Both the position numbers and the translations under genes were made by a program. Positions 45,137-45,210 of a stretch of DNA of 45,210 nucleotides are shown here, piece after piece. The stretch's first letter is position 1. Each line of letters opens with the position of its first letter. The stretch comes from Bacilli bacterium. GTDB taxonomy: Bacteria; Bacillota_I; Bacilli_A; RFN20; CAG-826. The stretch lies in the NCBI GenBank assembly GCA_024408235.1, contig JAKSVF010000013.1, positions 1 to 45,210 on the forward strand, written 5' to 3'. The notes below the pieces were generated by a model. That model saw only the letters and a program-made list of their open reading frames with translations. It searched no databases and was not told where the DNA came from.

Positions 45137-45210
45137 ATGTTCAACGTTAGAAGAGGCAAATCGTTCTGGGCTTGGCTCCTGGTTATAGTTTTCATTAATC
45201 TAGGATTCGC
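45137..45210 (+). CDS. N-terminal start of a membrane protein (partial, cut by right edge)
   Basis: ATG at 45137 opens a frame running off the edge (MFNVRRGKSFWAW, then a hydrophobic LLVIVFINLGF). The basic start followed by a hydrophobic stretch suggests a signal anchor. GGAGG lies 12 nt upstream. With only 24 codons no family can be given. Confidence 0.4.
   Translation, partial: MFNVRRGKSFWAWLLVIVFINLGF

Overview
The window looks like chromosome of an uncultured low- to mid-GC member of the Bacillota, probably class Bacilli (an Erysipelotrichales / RF39 / RFN20-type gut lineage). This rests on gene content and style: an ECF EcfA1-EcfA2-EcfT module followed by truA, pcrA-ligA, the tsaE-tsaB-rimI-tsaD block, a DUF1836 regulator, PyrK-dependent class 1B PyrD, ComEB, DegV, RarA, Gram-positive Shine-Dalgarno sites and short U-tailed terminators. 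TGA is used as a stop and Trp is TGG, so this is not a TGA-recoding mollicute. The lineage call is inference; the genes are mostly secure.

Layout. 1-2200: the end of an unidentified gene (DUF3137-like), its terminator, then a very AT-rich AbiE type IV toxin-antitoxin pair. 2199-5279: Ntdp/DUF402 phosphatase, then tsaE, tsaB, rimI and tsaD, i.e. t6A tRNA modification plus ribosomal protein acetylation, tightly coupled. 5347-6904: asnS and a 49-residue membrane protein. 6943-9106 (minus): three uncharacterised membrane proteins. 9177-13519: pcrA-ligA. 13746-15514: DUF1836 regulator and galE. 15538-16983: an orphan RelB/DinJ antitoxin (minus) with repeated operator-like sites, then an alpha/beta hydrolase. 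16984-17904: an unrecognised protein. 17949-20604: smpB, folC, a FolT-like ECF S component and a second 49-residue membrane protein. 20708-25500: comEB, a 66-residue membrane protein, ecfA1-ecfA2-ecfT, truA and a PHP phosphoesterase. 25553-26263: yebC (YeeN clade).

26367-35064 (minus) is a de novo UMP operon in the order pyrC-carB-pyrK-pyrD-pyrF-pyrE-pyrB. It lacks carA and pyrR. Its PyrB carries a C-terminal four-cysteine domain resembling the zinc domain of the regulatory subunit PyrI. The operon runs into the end of a decayed IS3-family element whose terminal hairpin appears to act as its terminator. Upstream (minus) is a Na/Pi cotransporter with a PhoU domain. 37104-37949: rplM-rpsI behind a strong promoter. 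38048-38917: degV (minus). 39090-39391: tRNA-Ile, tRNA-Val, tRNA-Thr. 39457-40730 (minus): glycerophosphodiester phosphodiesterase and a hotdog thioesterase. 40791-42059: rarA. 42141-42278: a 45-residue charged protein. 42358-42441: tRNA-Leu. From there to the right edge composition shifts to clearly higher GC: an IS3-family transposase orfB with no orfA, a large unknown membrane protein, and the start of another membrane protein. This looks like an acquired segment next to tRNA-Leu.

The core genes are ordinary housekeeping. The items most worth attention are the PyrB-zinc-domain fusion and carA-less pyr operon, the hairpin that buries the pyrC ribosome binding site, the IS end serving as operon terminator, the orphan RelB with two near-identical 17-bp boxes, a set of apparently leaderless genes, and several tiny membrane proteins translationally coupled to operon ends. 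No CRISPR array, prophage or obvious new defence island is visible, apart from AbiE. No stretch longer than 300 bases is without a gene or gene remnant.
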